DNA from: Prostheceraeus crozeri
Lineage: Eukaryota; Platyhelminthes; Polycladida; Euryleptidae
Direction: 5' to 3'
DNA: 64,000 nt
Assembly: GCA_907163375.1 (NCBI GenBank)
Contig: CAJQUW010011064.1
Coordinates: 59,965 to 123,964, forward strand
Positions 20,028 through 29,047 of the stretch are shown one piece after another. Numbering within the stretch: the first letter of the stretch is position 1; every line of letters starts with the position of its first letter. The notes under the pieces are model-generated. The model ran no database searches, was not told where the DNA came from, and saw nothing but the letters and a program-made list of their open reading frames with translations. The position numbers and the translations under genes were made by a program.

Positions 20028-20485
20028 CCGTGATAGTGAAACAGGATCGTCTTTTCACTCGGTGATTTAGTAGAGAAGACAATCCTCCCTATCCTCGATC
20101 ACACCTACGCGCCAAAGGTCACATCAGAGACAACAGTAAACTACTGGTTTGTTTGAGAACATTACCTCTTACCCTCACGTTAATCGTGTGTGATGGCTCC
20201 TCTAAAGCGCATATTAAAATCGAAAGTGTACTCCTATTTTTTGAAGAAAGATGGGAGATTTTTCTGCCTAGTAGAGACTGGAGAAAAGCCGTTTCAAGCA
20301 CACATCAAGAAGATGAGGAGCCGAGTCGCATGCATCCAACTGAAAGCGACATCTGATGAACTTTCATCGAAAATGATTGATATAATTGATACAGCAATGA
20401 TCTCTAAAAATAGGTTCAGGTAAGCCTATAAAGATCATGATGTAGGTTACCAGTTAATTTTTCAAAAAACCAGGCTATATATTAG
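20028..20485. other. Host DNA between element A and a hAT element
   Basis: About 460 bp of less AT-rich DNA. It holds one frame that could be a host exon, listed separately. Nothing else was recognised. Confidence 0.4.
20190..20419 (+). CDS. Possible host first coding exon
   Basis: An open frame from ATG (MMAPLKRILKSKVYSYFLKK) continues to a strong splice-donor match, TTCAG|GTAAGC, at its right edge. The translated piece (about 76 residues) has no domain I recognise. If real, element A landed roughly 170 bp upstream of the start codon and the hAT element lies in the first intron. The evidence is only an open frame plus one donor, so a chance match remains possible. Confidence 0.3.
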
Positions 20486-21576
20486 TAGTGATGCAAATGG
20501 AAAATTTTCCGGAAAATTTTCCAGTGGAAAATTTTGAAATTTACTTTTTTGGTGATTGACATTTTTTCCTTTGTTTTGGAGACCTGTTGTAGTCGCTTGA
20601 AAAGACTATGCAATATGCAAAGACCGAAAACTTCTCTATCATTTCTGCATGTTACCTTTTGGAACCAACTGCACCCTTTCCATGTCTATTTCAGATCATC
20701 CCAAATGAATTTCAGACATTAGATGGATTTCAGATTTCTCTAACTGAATTTCAGATATCTATCAGAAACCCAACTTTGAAAGGATCTTAAATTCAAATGG
20801 AGAATCTCCAATTCATCTGGAAATGTCTGAAATTCATTTGGGTAGATCTCGGATGAAATCGATTTGGAACTATCTGAACCATCTGAGCTAGAAATGGAAG
20901 ATGTGCATGCAGTTTGTCCTCAACGAAGATCGGACAATATGCCAGAACTTAGAAACTGTCATAGATATTCTTCTATACTCATCACAGATATCTTTAGTTT
21001 CCAAATATCTCATGAGTTTGCAGTCTTCCAATATGGTCGCTCATGTATAATGCTGCGTGGACTGTGTGCTTATTCTTCACATATTCATCAACATATGGAG
21101 AATTTGTATCACTATGATCAAGGCTGCACAATAAAGCTTAACTTTCAAGCTAACAAGCAAACTCCAAAATTACTTTTGCTCCAGCTTTCACATTGCATGA
21201 AATTATACCTCTATTGTAAAGCAAAATTCACGTTATCCCAAACTGTGTCTGTGTGATAACTAAAAATGCTAACAAAATGGCACAATTGCCACTGGTGGCA
21301 AAGGAATGTTCAAAATCCGCGGACGGAACTCGTATTACTACGATCGCTTTAATCGAAATAATGATGAAATCAATAGTTTTAGACCCAATTTATTGGTACT
21401 TAAGCTGCCTCGGCAGTGGAAGCGCTCAAATTATGAGGCCTATCAAAAAATCCAAACTTTCAAAATTTTCCAAAATTTTCCATAATTTTCCAATATTTAC
21501 CAAAATTTTCCAATTTTTTCCATAATTTTCCACGAAAAATTTTGATTCAAAATTTTCTGGAAAATTTTCATCACTA
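20486..21576. mobile_element. Non-autonomous hAT-like DNA transposon
   Basis: The ends are TAGTGATG and CATCACTA, followed inward by inverted GGAAAATTTTCC-type arrays. The flanks are TATATTAG (20478-20485) and TATATTGG (21577-21584), an 8-bp target duplication with one mismatch. The 8-bp duplication and TAGTGATG ends fit the hAT superfamily. The 1.1-kb interior has frames of up to 130 codons but no recognisable transposase or BED finger. It is therefore probably non-autonomous. A run of GAATTTCAGA-like units sits near 20700-20840. Confidence 0.75.
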
Positions 21577-21716
21577 TATATTGGCCACCCGGAGTCGGAG
21601 TCCTATCAAAATGATATAGGACTCCGCATCCCTGGCTTTTATAATGCATGCATACATGTTGGCTACACCAAGCAAAATTAATGAAATTTACATGTCGAGT
21701 TTGCTTAGTAGTATAT

Positions 21717-22130
21717 AGTGTGACATCCGGCGCGACGCTTCGCTTCGCTTTGCTCCGCTTCGCTTGCGCCGGATGTCACACTTTTGCGGGTTTTTTCAAA
21801 ATTTTCAAAAAATCAAAATTTTAAAAATTTAGGTAGACTTCAAATTTCACGTGGCCGAATGCCGAAGGGCGAAAATTTAGGTAGTGACAAATTTTCAAAA
21901 AAATCAAAATTTCAAAAATTTAGGCGGTCTCAAAATATCACGTAATCGAAAATTTAGGCGGTCTCAAAATATCACGTGGACGAAAATTTAGGCGGTCTTA
22001 AAATATCACGTAATCTAAAAAATATCACGTGGTCGAAAAATATCACGTAGCCGAAGATCGAAAATGTAGGCAGATGAAAATCTAGGTAGCCCAAAAAATA
22101 TCGCGTTGTCCTAATATACCAGAAGATTGT
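21717..22130. repeat. Left terminal region of element D with hairpin and subterminal repeats
   Basis: The first 65 bp form a perfect 16-bp inverted repeat (21718-21733 with 21766-21781) around a 32-nt loop made of CGCTTCGCTTCG-like units. About 300 bp of direct repeats follow, with the core AAAATTTAGGCGGTCTCAAA plus ATATCACGT. This terminal sequence has no similarity that I can see to the ends of A or C. The host-side flank is GTATAT, but the matching right flank cannot be checked here. Confidence 0.75.
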
Positions 22131-22151
22131 ATTCAAAATATTTCTTTAAAA

Positions 22152-22854
22152 ATGGAAACCTCAATAGGGGAAGCCTCAGTAATGGAAGGAATAAAAGTGG
22201 AAGAAACCGCAAGAATATATCCTTCGTTATCATATGAACGTAGTTCTACTTTAATGAACATCAAAAAGATGAACAAAGAAAAACACAAAGATAGAGTTAG
22301 GTATATGAAAGATAAGGAATCTCAATTATTATTAAGATTAGAGCATTATAAAAAATTAAGAATGTAACACAAGGAATTGGTATATTCTTAACAATAAGTT
22401 TAGGTGCTTTAACAATTGTTATATCTTCAGGTGTTTTAGTAATTCCTGTTGTTGCTACAGCTTTAACAGGTACGGGTGTTTTTGCAACTTCACTTGTTAC
22501 AATGTTAGATAAATCTTTAATAACTAAGAAACGAAAATCATTAAAAACTAAGCATTTACATATTAAAGAAGTTTATGATAAACTACATTACTACTTTCAA
22601 AGAGTATGTGATGATAATGTTATTACGCTAGATAAGATTGAAAATTTTGATCAAATAGTTACTGAAGTAAATCAAATATCATTTCAATTACAGTCAGAAA
22701 AAGTTGATCATAAGAATAAACAGGATGGTAAAACTTTTAGTGATGGTAAAATTTCTAATGAAGAAAATGATAAAATTTTTTTAGAAGAGCTAAAATCTTT
22801 AAGCGAAAATTTAAGCAAAAATTTATTAAACAAAACTTTATTAAACAAAACTTA
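22152..22854 (+). pseudogene. Two-helix membrane protein of element D, not whole
   Basis: Homologue of the membrane protein at 17064-17756: the EETARIYPSLSYERSSTLM start region, both membrane helices (LGALTIVISSGVLVIPVVAT) and the LHIKEVYDKLHYYFQRVCDD segment are present. It follows the terminal repeats directly, without the cargo gene found in A and C. The frame is not whole. Confidence 0.75.
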
Positions 22855-22968
22855 AAACGAGAAAACTTTAAACGAAAAGATGTCAGACAACAAAGCAATA
22901 AAAAAATAATTTGTTCAGTAAAATGTTTTTGTTGTATTCCAATGTTACCACAAAATTCAAATATTATA

Positions 22969-24834
22969 AGTAGTAAGCACATTCCAGACGCAAGGACAAA
23001 ATGTGAAATGCTGAGTCATCAGGCTGACTCAGCCCCCCCCTCTGGCAGGAAGTGTGAGGTAGAGGGTCAAGGATGTGTTGGGAGGAATGGGTCCGTGAGG
23101 AGGAATCGGGTCCCTCCCCCCTCTGGAAGGAAGGAAGGAAGGAGGAGTGATGAGGCAAGGGGTGGGAAGGAAGGTGATGTGGGAAGGATAGAGTGTGGAA
23201 AGGGTGGATGTTGGTGTTGGGACGAGAAAGGCTGGAATTCGGCATGAAGGAGGTCTTGGATGATAAAACGGAGGCCAGATTCGGACTCTACGTGAAATTT
23301 TGGGTTAGGAAGGATGTTTCCAGCGACATTGGAGAGAAAAAGTTTTGAAGACCTCCCCCCCCCCTCCTGCCAAACTTCCACCTTTGGTGTTAGACATCGT
23401 AGAAAGTCGTGCCATAGCTCATTTGAAAGCTGGGAGTGAGAAAAAGGCAGTGAAAAGCTCAGTTTGGACTCATTTTCTTGGGTTTAGGGAGGAAAATGGC
23501 AAGAAACCGTCAGAGTTGGAAAAGGCAGGTGTTGGAGGTTTTGGGATGAGAAAGTCCATTTTTCGACAGGAAGGAGTGCTCGGATGGGAAAACGGAGTGC
23601 AAATTCGGACGTTTTGGTCAAAGTTGGGTCAAGGCACTTCTTCCCCACTCAATCGGAGAGAAAAAGTTCTGACCTCCCCCCCCCTCGGCACCGATCTTCC
23701 AACTTTGCTTCTAGTGGATGGATTTTGTCGTGCCATAGCTCGTTTGAAAGCTCGGAGTGAGACAAATTCAGTGAAACAAACGGCTTGTTCATATCTACCT
23801 TCGTTTAGATGTGAGACGCCATTTAAGATTTTGGGACATTGGCGAAAAAACGACAGAGTTAGAATGTTTATGAAAATCGCTCTAGCGGGTGAAGCAAGCC
23901 TCGGACGGGAAATCAAAGACCAGATTTGGCATCAGCGTGTCATGTTACACCTGATAATAGGAATGGGTCCGTGAGGAGGAATCGGGTCCCTCCCCCCTCT
24001 GGAAGGAAGGAAGGAAGGAGGAGTGATGAGGCAAGGGGTGGGAAGGAAGGTGATGTGGGAAGGATAGAGTGTGGAAAGGGTGGATGTTGGTGTTGGGACG
24101 AGAAAGGCTGGAATTCGGCATGAAGGAGGTCTTGGATGAGAAAACGGAGGCCAGATTCGGACTCTACGTGAAATTTTGGGTTAGGAAGGATGTTTCCAGC
24201 GACATTGGAGAGAAAAAGTTTTGAAGACCTCCCCCCCCCCTCCTGCCAAACTTCCACCTTTGGTGTTAGACATCGTAGAAAGTCGTGCCATAGCTCATTT
24301 GAAAGCTGGGAGTGAGAAAAAGGCAGTGAAAAGCTCAGTTTGGACTCATTTTCTTGGGTTTAGGGAGGAAAATGGCAAGAAACCGTCAGAGTTGGAAAAG
24401 GCAGGTGTTGGAGGTTTTGGGATGAGAAAGTCCATTTTTCGACAGGAAGGAGTGCTCGGATGGGAAAACGGAGTGCAAATTCGGACGTTTTGGTCAAAGT
24501 TGGGTCAAGGCACTTCTTCCCCACTCAATCGGAGAGAAAAAGTTCTGACCTCCCCCCCCCTCGGCACCGATCTTCCAACTTTGCTTCTAGTGGATGGATT
24601 TTGTCGTGCCATAGCTCGTTTGAAAGCTCGGAGTGAGACAAATTCAGTGAAACAAACGGCTTGTTCATATCTACCTTCGTTTAGATGTGAGACGCCATTT
24701 AAGATTTTGGGACATTGGCGAAAAAACGACAGAGTTAGAATGTTTATGAAAATCGCTCTAGCGGGTGAAGCAAGCCTCGGACGGGAAATCAAAGACCAGA
24801 TTTGGCATCAGCGTGTCATGTTACACCTGAATGT
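22969..24834. repeat. Left terminal repeat of element B
   Basis: The outer part matches the right end in reverse. It contains poly-C tracts, GGAAGGAAGG stretches and a recurring module with GTGCCATAGCTC, TTTGAAAGCT and GAGTGAGA. Open frames of 209 and 212 codons run through it, but they follow the repeat structure and are not taken as genes. Confidence 0.85.
23079..24830. repeat. 876-bp tandem duplication in the terminal repeat
   Basis: Two nearly identical copies of an 876-bp unit follow each other; the same sequence (GTCCGTGAGG...ACACCTGA) recurs at 23091 and 23967. The right end of B has a single counterpart, so the duplication arose in the left end alone or was lost on the right. The high identity points to a recent event or an assembly effect. 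Confidence 0.85.
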
Positions 24835-24870
24835 CATTCATGCTATGTCTCCGAAGTGAAAGGAAGAAAG

Positions 24871-25293
24871 ATGACAGAAGCAGTAAAATTTACGAATGAA
24901 TTTCGTTCACTACGTTTTCATCGACAAAGTCTTCGTGGTGTGATTAGAGACTACATCATCTCCTTTCATCATGAAAAGGCAGACTTAGAATTTGCTATCG
25001 CTAAAGGTTACTTCGTTTTCCAACAGCTCATGGACAGTTTGTTGAATAAAGATGTGAAAGGACGATTAGTTGCAGAGATTGAATTTGAGAAAGTGACTGA
25101 TGAACATGCAGGTGAACGTGTAGTGTTTCATTTTGCATCCTATTCTGCAGAGACGATACATGATCCCAAAGATTTTTATCAGCGACACATGGCAAAAATT
25201 GCATCTCGACTAGATTCATTTCATGAGCATGGATCCAACTTGCTCTTATGTCGCATAAAACACATTCATATCCAACTCAATGTGTTAAACTAG
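24871..25293 (+). CDS. PolB-N-domain-like small protein
   Basis: About 140 residues from MTEAVKFTNEFRSLRFHRQS. The second half reads KGRLVAEIEFEKVTD, then SYSAETIHDPKDFYQRHMAK and ending GSNLLLCRIKHIHIQLNVLN. The layout (beta strand, helix, beta strand) recalls the domain that precedes the FLWSILA signature in Polinton PolB N-termini, here on its own; this is inference. A second, related protein is encoded at 27486-27863. It is the first gene inside the left terminal repeat, on the plus strand. Confidence 0.55.
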   Translation: MTEAVKFTNEFRSLRFHRQSLRGVIRDYIISFHHEKADLEFAIAKGYFVFQQLMDSLLNKDVKGRLVAEIEFEKVTDEHAGERVVFHFASYSAETIHDPKDFYQRHMAKIASRLDSFHEHGSNLLLCRIKHIHIQLNVLN

Positions 25294-25389
25294 ATTCGAC
25301 TGCAAGATTTGGGAAAAGCATTCATGAGTCAGACGTCCGCGTGCCTCCTTTTCCCTGCCGCAACGAAGTCAGGGGAGAAACGGAGGTCT

Positions 25390-25440
25390 CTGATTGGCTC
25401 ACATAGTGTCAAATGTGGATTCGCAGGAGACTATAAAAGC
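25390..25440 (+). promoter_or_regulatory. Promoter with CCAAT-type and TATA boxes
   Basis: GATTGGCTCA at 25392-25401 (a CCAAT box in inverse) is followed 30 bp on by CTATAAAAGC with TATAAAA at 25432-25438. The next plus-strand frame starts at 25558. Spacing and sequence fit an RNA polymerase II promoter for the left-arm genes of element B. Confidence 0.6.
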
Positions 25441-25557
25441 AGACGTCTCCCCATTTTCTCTTCATTTCATTCTCTTGACTTGGAAAGCGTATGTGACTCG
25501 CCGAGGCCATTCTCCCCCCTCAACTTTGTCTGATCAATCCTGTTTGCACATTTACAA

Positions 25558-25797
25558 GTGAGTGTCATGACTGTCTGGCCTAAACCTTACCAGCATTTTA
25601 GAAGAGAGACGCAGGAGAGTGTGTGGCCGATGATTGTACAAGCTTATTTTGTTGAACCATCACCGCCACCGCCTCCACCACCTAGACGCTTTACCTTTCA
25701 GTCTTTTAGGGAATTGAAACTCAATTCGGGTCCTAAGCCCAAGACATTTAATTTACTGGACGATGACGAAGACTTACACTTTGGTGATAAGCTTTAA
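25558..25797 (+). CDS. Small proline-rich acidic protein
   Basis: The frame encodes 79 residues, starting MSVMTVWPKPYQHFRRETQE, with a poly-proline run (PSPPPPPPPRR) and an acidic end (DDDEDLHFGDKL). No family recognised. It lies about 120 bp downstream of a CCAAT/TATA promoter, and a splice-donor-like CAAGTGAGT lies just before its ATG. It could therefore also be part of a spliced leader region. Real coding status is uncertain. Confidence 0.4.
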   Translation: MSVMTVWPKPYQHFRRETQESVWPMIVQAYFVEPSPPPPPPPRRFTFQSFRELKLNSGPKPKTFNLLDDDEDLHFGDKL

Positions 25798-25824
25798 ATC
25801 CTGTGAACGCTCCAAAAGGTCCTC

Positions 25825-26187
25825 TTGAGGGCCACCTCATATGTCACTGCTAAGCTAACAATTTTCTTTTCTCTGATCATCATGAATGTACTTAGTGGTA
25901 TTCTTTCGTTACAGACTGCCATGGCCATGAATCCTACTCCAACTGCTGCATCACTGAATCCTCATCATCTCGAGCTGTGGAATCCGAAAATTGAAAAGGT
26001 AATTCACGGCTATCCTACCTACAAACAACAAGTGCGCTACAACGGTGTTCGACTCTATCTTCAAACGCCGGCGGTATACTTACCAAAAGTGGATACGCAA
26101 GTAAATCGTTGCGGTCAAAACCTGAGTATCCCTATTGATAATTGGTTGCGACAGCAGCTTGACATTTTAGAAGACTTTTTGAGTTAA
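25825..26187 (+). CDS. Unrecognised protein of the element B left arm
   Basis: The frame encodes 120 residues; an internal ATG after about 19 residues would start MNVLSGILSLQTAMAMNPTP. The folded part reads VRYNGVRLYLQTPAVYLPKV and ends IDNWLRQQLDILEDFLS. The pattern of beta strands followed by a terminal helix could fit a single-strand-DNA-binding-like replication protein, but this is a guess. The next frame (26343) repeats a similar phrase, FYIEVPAVYVGP, so the two may be related or parts of one region. Confidence 0.4.
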   Translation: MRATSYVTAKLTIFFSLIIMNVLSGILSLQTAMAMNPTPTAASLNPHHLELWNPKIEKVIHGYPTYKQQVRYNGVRLYLQTPAVYLPKVDTQVNRCGQNLSIPIDNWLRQQLDILEDFLS

Positions 26188-26342
26188 AGGCTCTTATTCC
26201 TACTGAACTATTACAGTTGTCGCCAGAAAAGAAAACTTCTTATTATAAACCATTGTATCGCGGCACTCGCTGCTATATTTTACAAAGCAAGTATCGTAAA
26301 GTCACTTCAGGAGTGACAGTTGAATAATCACTTGAAACAGAA

Positions 26343-26753
26343 TTGTCATCGTTAGGTGCAGACTTATATTCATTTTATATTGAGGTGCCTGCTGTTTATG
26401 TGGGACCTCATCAATCTGACGGTAATTTGATTTCTCTTAATTTGCGCATTGCTCAAATTCATCATCAACCTGAGTTAACAGGACTTGATCACATTGAGAA
26501 AGTCATTGATTCTTGTGTCAAAGAGTGTCAAGAACCTGTCACTAAACTTAACGTCGTCGCACATCAAAGAAAGATGGTGCTACCACCAAAGAGAAATCTT
26601 AAGTATTGTAATCAGTTAGTATGTAGTGAATGTGGAAAACGCGGTCTTGCGCGTTATGTTCAAATAAAACATTGTCATCATGTTGTATGTATCTTTTGTT
26701 ATGTAAAGGACAGACATCATTGCAAAGGTCCTGCTCAATGTATTATTTTGTAA
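26343..26753 (+). CDS. Zinc-finger protein of the element B left arm
   Basis: The frame encodes 136 residues. The last 50 hold a Cys/His cluster: LVCSECGKRG, then IKHCHHVVCIFCYVKDRHHC. The spacing (CxxC, then CHHVVCxxC) resembles half of a RING or treble-clef zinc fold. The first part has FYIEVPAVYVGPHQSDGNL and a helix. No family was identified. It stands between the previous gene and the exonuclease-like gene on the same strand, and may be one exon of a spliced gene. Confidence 0.4.
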   Translation: MSSLGADLYSFYIEVPAVYVGPHQSDGNLISLNLRIAQIHHQPELTGLDHIEKVIDSCVKECQEPVTKLNVVAHQRKMVLPPKRNLKYCNQLVCSECGKRGLARYVQIKHCHHVVCIFCYVKDRHHCKGPAQCIIL

Positions 26754-26775
26754 TGAAGTCTTTTTGATATTGTAG

Positions 26776-27339
26776 GTTGTCATCTTCATAGACAGTGAGG
26801 GAACACCCATGCAGGAATTGAGTGCTATTGCAATGAGAGAAGGTGATCAAACTGTTGTTAGTGTATATCATAGATTTGCCTACTGTCCTCCACACAAAGA
26901 CGAATGGTCACGACGTCATGTGCATGGACTTGATCCTTCTATTTTGATTCATATTGGATTTGTAAATGAAACGTATTTGATAAGTGATTTCAAACGGTGG
27001 CTGTCAGGTTTTCATATTGTTAAGATATTAGGAAATGATTCTGAGCGAGAAGCAACAACACTTCAGTTGCACATTGATAATTTATATTTACCATGTTAGG
27101 TAGATCGTGTAAGACAAGACTATCATATGCATTGTGATCAAAATAAGTTTAGAGATGAAATGATTTTTGACATGGCAATATGTTTCGGTGAGAGACATCA
27201 CCTTTACAGACCACCATCCCATTGTAATACTAGAAATAAAGCTACCTACATTGCAAAACTCTCTTCACGCTGGAATTGTAGTCTCTATGACGTTTATGAA
27301 CTGTATCTATATTATTGTCAACAGCATGGGTCTATGTAA
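26776..27339 (+). pseudogene. DEDD-type exonuclease-like protein, not whole
   Basis: The span begins with FIDSEGTPMQELSAIAM, an aspartate-x-glutamate motif on a beta strand as in DEDD 3'-5' exonucleases. It continues with HVHGLDPSILIHIGF and a later DNLYLP block, and ends with KLSSRWNCSLYDVYELYLYY, where the late aspartate is placed as in this fold. Related stand-alone exonuclease-like proteins are known in some animal Polinton-type elements. A splice-acceptor-like tract (TTGATATTGTAG) lies directly before the DSE motif, so splicing is possible. The frame as it stands is not whole. Confidence 0.5.
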
Positions 27340-27419
27340 AACATGTTTTTGCTCCTTGTGAATGAATGATGATCATTTTATGAAGTGTATTTCGTACTTG
27401 TAAATTTTGTCTGGTGTTG

Positions 27420-27425
27420 AATAAA
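27420..27425 (+). terminator. Polyadenylation signal
   Basis: AATAAA lies about 80 bp after the exonuclease-like region and before the next plus-strand frame, as expected for a transcript end. Confidence 0.5.
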
Positions 27426-27485
27426 CTTACAGTGGAACATGATTGTTATTTCTGTTTTATTCATAGTGGAAGTCATTGAAGCAAT

Positions 27486-27863
27486 GTGAAATCTATAGTT
27501 ACATCGTTTATGATGGCGCATCGTACCTTAAGTAACCACATGTGTCATTTGACACTTGATCAACAAGGATTCGATGGATTTTTACAAGATTGGAAACTTA
27601 CATTTAAAATGAAGATGAATGATATGAAAGTAGTGCTCACTGAAAGCCTTCCTCTCTTCAAAAGATTGATGGAGAGTTTACAACCTCAAGATGTAAAGGG
27701 TAGACTCGTTGCTTATATAGAGTTGAAAGATTTACAAAAACCACTTCGTTTTGGATCTTATTGCACAGAATGGATTACTCTTAGTGATCAATTTTATGGT
27801 CGTCATATGGAGAAAATTATGGAGAGACTAGCAGACGTTGGAAGGAAATGCGTACGTTGTTAA
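27486..27863 (+). CDS. Second PolB-N-domain-like small protein
   Basis: The frame encodes 125 residues. It shares the order KGRLVAYIELKDLQ, then FGSYCTEWITL, then FYGRHMEKIMERLADVG with the protein at 24871-25293. The two are thus diverged paralogues bracketing the left-arm genes. A splice-acceptor-like TTTTATTCATAG lies just upstream. A polyadenylation signal follows the stop by about 70 bp. Function unknown beyond the possible link with PolB N-terminal domains. Confidence 0.5.
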   Translation: MKSIVTSFMMAHRTLSNHMCHLTLDQQGFDGFLQDWKLTFKMKMNDMKVVLTESLPLFKRLMESLQPQDVKGRLVAYIELKDLQKPLRFGSYCTEWITLSDQFYGRHMEKIMERLADVGRKCVRC

Positions 27864-27934
27864 ACATATCATGATTCAACTGAGTGTGTTTACATCCACG
27901 ACTTTGTTTGATGCGCGACACATTGTGTAGATGC

Positions 27935-27940
27935 AATAAA
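27935..27940 (+). terminator. Polyadenylation signal
   Basis: AATAAA in the context ATGCAATAAAGTTTTC, downstream of the last plus-strand gene of the left arm. Confidence 0.5.
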
Positions 27941-28104
27941 GTTTTCTTTTCACTGAGTATTTTGTAATGGTGTATATAGAGCAACATGAGTCATTGCGCT
28001 TTGTGCATTACTATCGGGCTCTTTGTTAGATAAATGAATGCGTCTTTGTTCAAGAAAAGGGGCGTGTCACAGGAGACAGTTGCGAAATGTTTCCCTTATC
28101 AGAA

Positions 28105-28420
28105 AATTCAAACTTTATTTACATTTCACCTATCTTACAAACGGTGACATGGTTATAACTTTATTTCTAACTTTACAATCATCAATTTTATTTCTAATTT
28201 TACAAACGTCAAGTTTATTATAACTTTACAAACAACAACTTTATTTCTAATTTTACAAACATCAACTTTATTTCTAACTTTACAAACAGTGAAGTGATCC
28301 TGACTTCATTTTATATTTCACCTATCTTACAAACAGCGACATAGGTATAACTTTATTTTTAACTTACAATCAACAACTTTATTTCTAACCCTACCCATCT
28401 TACAAAATGATTAAAACTTT
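28105..28420. repeat. Degenerate tandem repeat rich in TTTATTTCTAA
   Basis: About eight imperfect copies of a 30-40-bp unit with TTACAAAC and ACTTTATTTCTAA fill the gap between the left-arm genes and the minus-strand block. No coding sequence is seen in it. Its TTTACAAAC words recur in the right-arm 253-bp repeat. Confidence 0.7.
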
Positions 28421-28490
28421 TACTTCTGTCTAATGACTGAGAATCCCATCTTTATGTCAAAATAAAAAACAACACTGTCATGATATACAT

Positions 28491-28892
28491 TTATTCCAAA
28501 TCGGCAATGCGTTTCACCACAAGGCGAAACATTACATTAACATAATCAAACTCCTCTTCATTGCGAGGTTGACTATTTGGGGAGAAGAGCATTTGCCAAC
28601 CTCGTAAAATGTTGATATCATTCTCATTTACAATGTCTTTCGCTGACACACTGAGGAATGCACCTCGAAGAATATCACAGTCACCATACTGCACCTCTGA
28701 CTTCTCCGTCTCATCGTCGGAGATGATGGTTTTATCGTCGGAGATGATGATGGTTTCATCGTCGGAGATGATGATGGTTTCTTCCTCCTCCAACTCTAGC
28801 GGCTCGACCTCACCATCGTAAATGCTTTTCACTTGCCTCTTGCGAGGAGCATTGGGCATGAGCAAGGCATAGGCGTTCGGTGGTGTATCCAT
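28491..28892 (-). CDS. Protein with tandem SUMO-interacting-type motifs
   Basis: The frame is open for 133 residues. The centre holds three copies of a hydrophobic core followed by acidic residues: ETIIISDDE, ETIIISDDK and KTIISDDE. This is the SUMO-interacting motif pattern (three or four Val/Ile next to Asp/Glu/Ser), and tandem arrays are found in SUMO-targeted ubiquitin ligases and some viral proteins. A basic patch (RKRQVKS) precedes it. The rest is unrecognised, ending FRLVVKRIADLE. A TATA box lies about 40 bp upstream, and the stop overlaps AATAAA. Confidence 0.55.
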   Translation of the reverse strand: MDTPPNAYALLMPNAPRKRQVKSIYDGEVEPLELEEEETIIISDDETIIISDDKTIISDDETEKSEVQYGDCDILRGAFLSVSAKDIVNENDINILRGWQMLFSPNSQPRNEEEFDYVNVMFRLVVKRIADLE

Positions 28893-29047
28893 TTTAATGA
28901 TGTTATGAGGAAATGGTCATTGCACCGCACTTATATAGATTCTCTCTCCCTGCTTCGTGCTCTCTCATTGGGTGACAGCCATTTATCAATCACACTGCAT
29001 CATTCTCATATATAAAGAAGAGTGTTTTGCATTTCACTATTATAGTC
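28893..29047. promoter_or_regulatory. Divergent promoter with two TATA boxes
   Basis: On the minus strand TATATAA lies at 28931-28937, with a CCAAT-type ATTGG at 28967-28971. On the plus strand TATAAA lies at 29011-29016 in ATATATAAAGAAG. Each TATA box is 35-45 bp from the start codon of the gene it faces, so 5' leaders would be very short. Confidence 0.6.

Noticed and set aside
20864-21525. Possible transposase remnants in the hAT element
   Set aside because: Frames of 130 and 90 codons show no BED finger, RNase-H-type motif or hAT dimerisation pattern.
21719-21781. Hairpin at 21.72 kb read as a bacterial-type terminator
   Set aside because: Its position exactly at the AGTGTGAC end and the following direct repeats fit a transposon end better, and the genome is eukaryotic.
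23345-24859. Open frames of 209 and 212 codons (MKTSPPPPAKLPPLVLDIVE)
   Set aside because: They lie in the terminal repeat of element B, follow the 876-bp duplication and include poly-C-encoded prolines; frames exist on both strands. They look like a by-product of repeat structure.
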